Shown here: piece after piece, positions 61,538 to 64,000 of the stretch
Layout: the number at the start of each line of letters is the position of its first letter
How positions within the stretch are numbered: the first letter of the stretch is position 1
DNA from: Streptomyces sp. NBC_01381
Lineage (GTDB): Bacteria; Actinomycetota; Actinomycetes; Streptomycetales; Streptomycetaceae
Reading direction: 5' to 3'
Length of the DNA stretch: 64,000 bases
Assembly (NCBI RefSeq): GCF_026340305.1
Contig: NZ_JAPEPI010000001.1
Coordinates: 3,224,001-3,288,000 of the forward strand
Program-made: the position numbers and the translations under genes
The notes under the pieces: generated by a model
What the model saw: the letters and a program-made list of their open reading frames with translations, nothing else
What the model was told of the DNA's origin: nothing
Databases searched by the model: none

Positions 61538-62251
61538 TCAAGCCGAAGCCCGACCGGAGGCCACGCCGCGCCACACGCCCAGCGTGGCCTCGACCGCGGC
61601 AGCGATCCGGCGGCGGGCCTCCCCCCGCGGCACCCCGCTCATCAGCAGCCGGTCGTACGGAGTATCCGTATGCCGCACCGCGGCCACCACCGCCGCGGTG
61701 ACCGCCCCGGAGGACAACGCGCGCCCCGCGGCACTGCGCCCCACCCGCCCACTGCCCCGCACAGACGCATGCGCGGCGATGGCGAGGGCCCGGTCCTCCG
61801 GACACCCCGGAAACAGGCGCCGTATCTCGTCCGCGAACGCCCCCGTGAAGCGGACGTCCTCCGCCGCCCTCCGCACCGCGTCCCGCGCCCTCCGCCGCGC
61901 CCGCGCCTCCGCGTCCGCGAGGCACCGCTCCTCGGCCCGCGCGAGGGCCGCCTCCTCGACGAGGACGCCCTGCCGCTCGTACCGGCTCCGGCGCCGGTTG
62001 AGGCGGACGACCACCGCCGCAAGGCCGCTTCCCTCGCGGGCCCGCCGCGTCAGCGCCGTGTCGCCGCGCGGCAGGAACACCAGATGGCCGAGGTCGGCGC
62101 AGTCCAGACAGCGCGGCCCGCCGTCCTCCACGACCAGCAGGGCGAGCGGTCCGCCACGGCACTCCTCGCAGTGCCGCCGCTTCAGCGGCTGGATGGCGAC
62201 AAGTCCCGGTCCGGTGGGCGGAGTTGGCAGAGGAGGGGCGGTCGGAGCCAT
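61538..62251 (-). CDS. DUF2293 protein
   Basis: A 237-aa protein from the ATG at 62251. An N-terminal zinc-ribbon-like part (CEECRGG, CLDCADLGHLVFLP) and a C-terminal DUF2293 domain (about 135-225; IRRLFPGCPEDRALAIAAHA, RVGRSAAGR, AVRHTDTPYDRLLMSGVPR, ARRRIAAAV) are visible. A highly basic helical linker joins them. The function is unknown. The last codons lie in a 28-bp tandem repeat. Confidence 0.8.
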   Translation of the reverse strand: MAPTAPPLPTPPTGPGLVAIQPLKRRHCEECRGGPLALLVVEDGGPRCLDCADLGHLVFLPRGDTALTRRAREGSGLAAVVVRLNRRRSRYERQGVLVEEAALARAEERCLADAEARARRRARDAVRRAAEDVRFTGAFADEIRRLFPGCPEDRALAIAAHASVRGSGRVGRSAAGRALSSGAVTAAVVAAVRHTDTPYDRLLMSGVPRGEARRRIAAAVEATLGVWRGVASGRASA

Positions 62252-62299
62252 GAACCAAGCATTCCCCTCCCCGAGGGGCCCTACCGCGCACCCGGCATC

Positions 62300-62941
62300 A
62301 TGGGCCCTGTGCGACTCGAAGCGATCACCTGGGAACGGCTCACCGAAGCCCTCGCCGACCGGCTCGCGGAGCTCAAGACGGCCGACGGGAGCCCCTGGCC
62401 CCGCATCGCCTTCGACGGCGCCCCCGCGGGCAGGCCGGGCGAGCTCGCACACCGCGTGGCCGACGCCCTGCGGGTGCGCGGACGGTCCGCCCTGGTGATC
62501 GGCACGGAGGATTTCCTGCGCCCGGCCTCCCTGCGCCTGGAGTACGGGCGCGAGGACGTGGAGGCGTACCACAGTGGCTGGTTCGACAGGGGAGCGCTGT
62601 GGCGCGAGGTGTTCGGGCCACTGGACCCGGGCGGCACGGGACGCGTACTGCCCGACCTGTGGGACCCGGCCGCGGACCGCGCCACACGCAGCCCGTACGT
62701 CGAACTCCCGCCCGGCGCACTCCTGTTGATGCACGGTCCGCTGCTCATCGGCCACTGGTTCCCGTTCGACCTGACGGTCCACGTGCGGCTCTCGCAGGGC
62801 GCCCTGCACCGGCGTACCGCACCGGACGAGCAGTGGACGCTGCCGGCCTACGAGCGGTACGAGGCGGAGACGGATCCCGGTGCGGCGGCCGACGTGGTCG
62901 TACGCGCCGACGATCCCCGGCATCCGGCGTGGAGCGGCTGA
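62300..62941 (+). CDS. Uridine kinase-like P-loop protein
   Basis: A 213-aa protein from the ATG at 62300 (MGPVRLEAITWERL). It resembles actinobacterial uridine kinase-like NTPases: WPRIAFDGAPAGRPGELA in the Walker A place, SALVIGTEDFLRPASLRLEY, and LLLMHGPLLIGHWFPFDLTV. The P-loop reads DGAPAGRPG and lacks the usual GKS/GKT, so ATP binding may be altered or lost. It is divergent from the DUF2293 gene, with starts about 50 bp apart. Confidence 0.65.
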   Translation: MGPVRLEAITWERLTEALADRLAELKTADGSPWPRIAFDGAPAGRPGELAHRVADALRVRGRSALVIGTEDFLRPASLRLEYGREDVEAYHSGWFDRGALWREVFGPLDPGGTGRVLPDLWDPAADRATRSPYVELPPGALLLMHGPLLIGHWFPFDLTVHVRLSQGALHRRTAPDEQWTLPAYERYEAETDPGAAADVVVRADDPRHPAWSG

Positions 62942-62983
62942 AACTCGACCGATCTCGACCGACCTCGGCCGAAGCCCTTTTAT

Positions 62984-62995
62984 ATGCACGTGCAT
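62984..62995. promoter_or_regulatory. Palindromic operator upstream of PPOX gene
   Basis: ATGCACGTGCAT is a perfect 12-bp palindrome within an AT-rich patch, 18 bp before the PPOX/F420 gene start. It probably overlaps the promoter and may bind a MarR- or TetR-type repressor. Confidence 0.5.
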
Positions 62996-63012
62996 GTAGT
63001 TAGAGTCTGGGC

Positions 63013-63417
63013 ATGACAACGGCAGCGATCAATTTCAGCGAATCCGTCCGCGCGCTCCTCGACGGCAAGAACTTCGCCAGTGTGGCGACCCTCGGCCCCG
63101 GCGGAGCCCCGCAGAACTCCGTGGTGTGGATCAAACGGGAGGGGGACACCGTGCTGTTCTCCGCCACCGCGGGGCGGCAGAAGGTCCGCAACCTCGAACG
63201 TGACCCGCGCATCAGCGTCTCGGTCTTCGACCTGGCGAACCCGTACGCGTCGGCCGAGATCCGCGGCGTCGCGGAGATCCTCCCCGACCCTCAGAAGCGG
63301 CTCCCGCACGAGCTCTCGCACAAGTACCTCGGCATCGACCCGCCGGGCGAGAAGGACGGGGAGGACCGAGTGATCATCCGGGTGGTCCCGCGGAAGGTCG
63401 TCGGCTTCAACGTCTGA
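63013..63417 (+). CDS. PPOX-class F420-dependent oxidoreductase
   Basis: A 134-aa split-barrel protein of the pyridoxamine oxidase-like superfamily: LLDGKNFASVATLGPGGAPQ, VVWIKREGDTVLFSATAGRQ, KVRNLERDPRISVSVFD and AEIRGVAEI fit the F420-binding actinobacterial class. It likely reduces a small substrate with F420H2. The ATG lies only 18 bp after the palindrome, with little space for a ribosome site, so a leaderless transcript is possible. Confidence 0.8.
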   Translation: MTTAAINFSESVRALLDGKNFASVATLGPGGAPQNSVVWIKREGDTVLFSATAGRQKVRNLERDPRISVSVFDLANPYASAEIRGVAEILPDPQKRLPHELSHKYLGIDPPGEKDGEDRVIIRVVPRKVVGFNV

Positions 63418-63526
63418 GCCGCGCCGTCCCCGGCGTGCGGACCCCCGCGGGCCCGGCGAGAATGAAGGGCGCCGGGACTAGCGGTGCCTCCGTGCCGCGC
63501 CGGCCGTCCGGCAACGGGAGGTACTC

Positions 63527-63946
63527 ATGACCACCGCCGGAGACATCATGCACCGCGGTGCCCAGTGGATCCCCGCCCACGAGACCCTGGACCGGGCCGC
63601 GCAGCTCATGCGCCAGCTCGACGTGGGCGCGCTGCCCATCAGCGACGAGAACGAACGCCTCTGCGGCATCCTCACCGACCGCGACATCGTGGTCGGCTGC
63701 GTGGCGATGGGGCACGACCCGGCCAAGGTGACCGCCGGTGAGATGGCCAAGGGCACGCCACGCTGGGTCGAGTCGGACGCGGGCGTCGACGCGGTCCTCA
63801 ACGAGATGCAGGGCCACCAGATCCGCAGGCTCCCGGTCATCGAGAACAAGCGCCTTGTCGGCATGATCAGCGAGGCCGACCTCGCCAAGCACCTCACCGA
63901 GGAGCAGCTCGCGGGCTGGGTCGAGAGCGTGTACGCGAAGGGCTGA
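63527..63946 (+). CDS. Two-CBS-domain protein
   Basis: A 139-aa protein consisting of a Bateman pair: CBS1 (about 5-60; DIMHRGAQWIPAHETLDRAA, LPISDENERLCGILTDRDIV) and CBS2 (about 70-125; RWVESDAGVDAVLNEMQGHQ, IRRLPVIENKRLVGMISEAD). Such proteins bind adenosyl ligands; stand-alone copies in Streptomyces are stress-linked. ATG behind GGGAGGTACTC. Confidence 0.88.
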   Translation: MTTAGDIMHRGAQWIPAHETLDRAAQLMRQLDVGALPISDENERLCGILTDRDIVVGCVAMGHDPAKVTAGEMAKGTPRWVESDAGVDAVLNEMQGHQIRRLPVIENKRLVGMISEADLAKHLTEEQLAGWVESVYAKG

Positions 63947-63970
63947 TCGCACACGACTGATCGCGTACGG

Positions 63971-64000
63971 CTACCCCTTCGCCGCCACCGAGAACGTGCC
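63971..64000 (-). CDS. Possible 3' end of a minus-strand gene
   Basis: The last 30 bases, read on the minus strand, give GTFSVAAKG and TAG. This looks like the end of a protein running in from beyond the window. Too little is visible for a family. Confidence 0.3.
   Translation of the reverse strand, partial: GTFSVAAKG

Overview
The window is high-GC actinobacterial DNA. Codon use, gene neighbours (DUF5753/DUF397 pair, HATPase anti-sigma-like proteins, RepSA/TraB-type transfer genes) and GTG starts with GGAGG-type ribosome sites all point to Streptomyces or a close relative. It reads as a defence island, about 36 kb, followed by about 28 kb of ordinary chromosome.

Region 1 (1-11.9 kb) is the right-hand part of a type 2 BREX (Pgl) phage-defence operon on the plus strand: a PIN-like nuclease (cut by the window edge), an unknown 211-aa protein, then pglY, pglZ, brxD and brxHI, the last four with overlapping stop/start codons. 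The methyltransferase pglX and kinase pglW are not in view and would be expected upstream.

Region 2 (12.0-36.1 kb) is a composite integrated island in a DUF4291 gene. A large serine integrase (34370-35887) sits at the right end, next to a 16-bp core (35907-35922) inside the conserved MTWIKP codons of the target gene. The 5' part of the target lies at 35897-36082. Two diverged copies of its 3' part lie at 12042-12500 and 16475-16972, each with the same core (one with one mismatch) and a similar phage-type arm. A third, weaker arm-like site lies at 22017-22053. The sites divide the island into cargo blocks: (a) an Mrr-type nuclease fused to TerD plus an AbiE toxin-antitoxin pair; (b) an NB-ARC/TPR NLR-like protein overlapping a two-helix membrane protein with a matching short motif, plus a decayed HEPN gene; (c) an EACC1-caspase pair with an EF-hand-like loop and a membrane anchor, a phosphotransferase, a divergent XRE-TPR regulator/HATPase pair, and the actinomycete ICE core (GntR regulator, SCO3933-like protein, TraB/FtsK translocase, small membrane protein, zinc-finger peptide, RepSA-like initiator, integrase).

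Region 3 (36.2-64 kb) is chromosomal: a small protein with an amyloid-signalling-like C-terminus, a FUSC transporter, secreted DUF3574 and PI-PLC-like proteins, an HxlR regulator with a divergent SnoaL-like gene and repeated operators, a nuclease/phosphatase-fold protein, an amidohydrolase, a P450, DUF899, an ABC exporter, an acetoin-dehydrogenase-type operon (E1 alpha, E1 beta, E2-hydrolase), a DUF5753/DUF397 pair, a tyrosine phosphatase, a rifampin-phosphotransferase-like PEP-utilising enzyme, a stand-alone gltD-like gene, DUF1772, DUF2293, a uridine kinase-like protein, a PPOX/F420 protein and a CBS-domain protein. Intergenic DNA in 51.9-61.5 kb is rich in short tandem and palindromic repeats.

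Three genes (rep at 32.7 kb, the E2-hydrolase at 51.76 kb, a membrane protein at 55.75 kb) each appear broken by one base, mostly at GC-rich runs. Either assembly indels or real decay could explain this. No rRNA, tRNA or CRISPR array was found.
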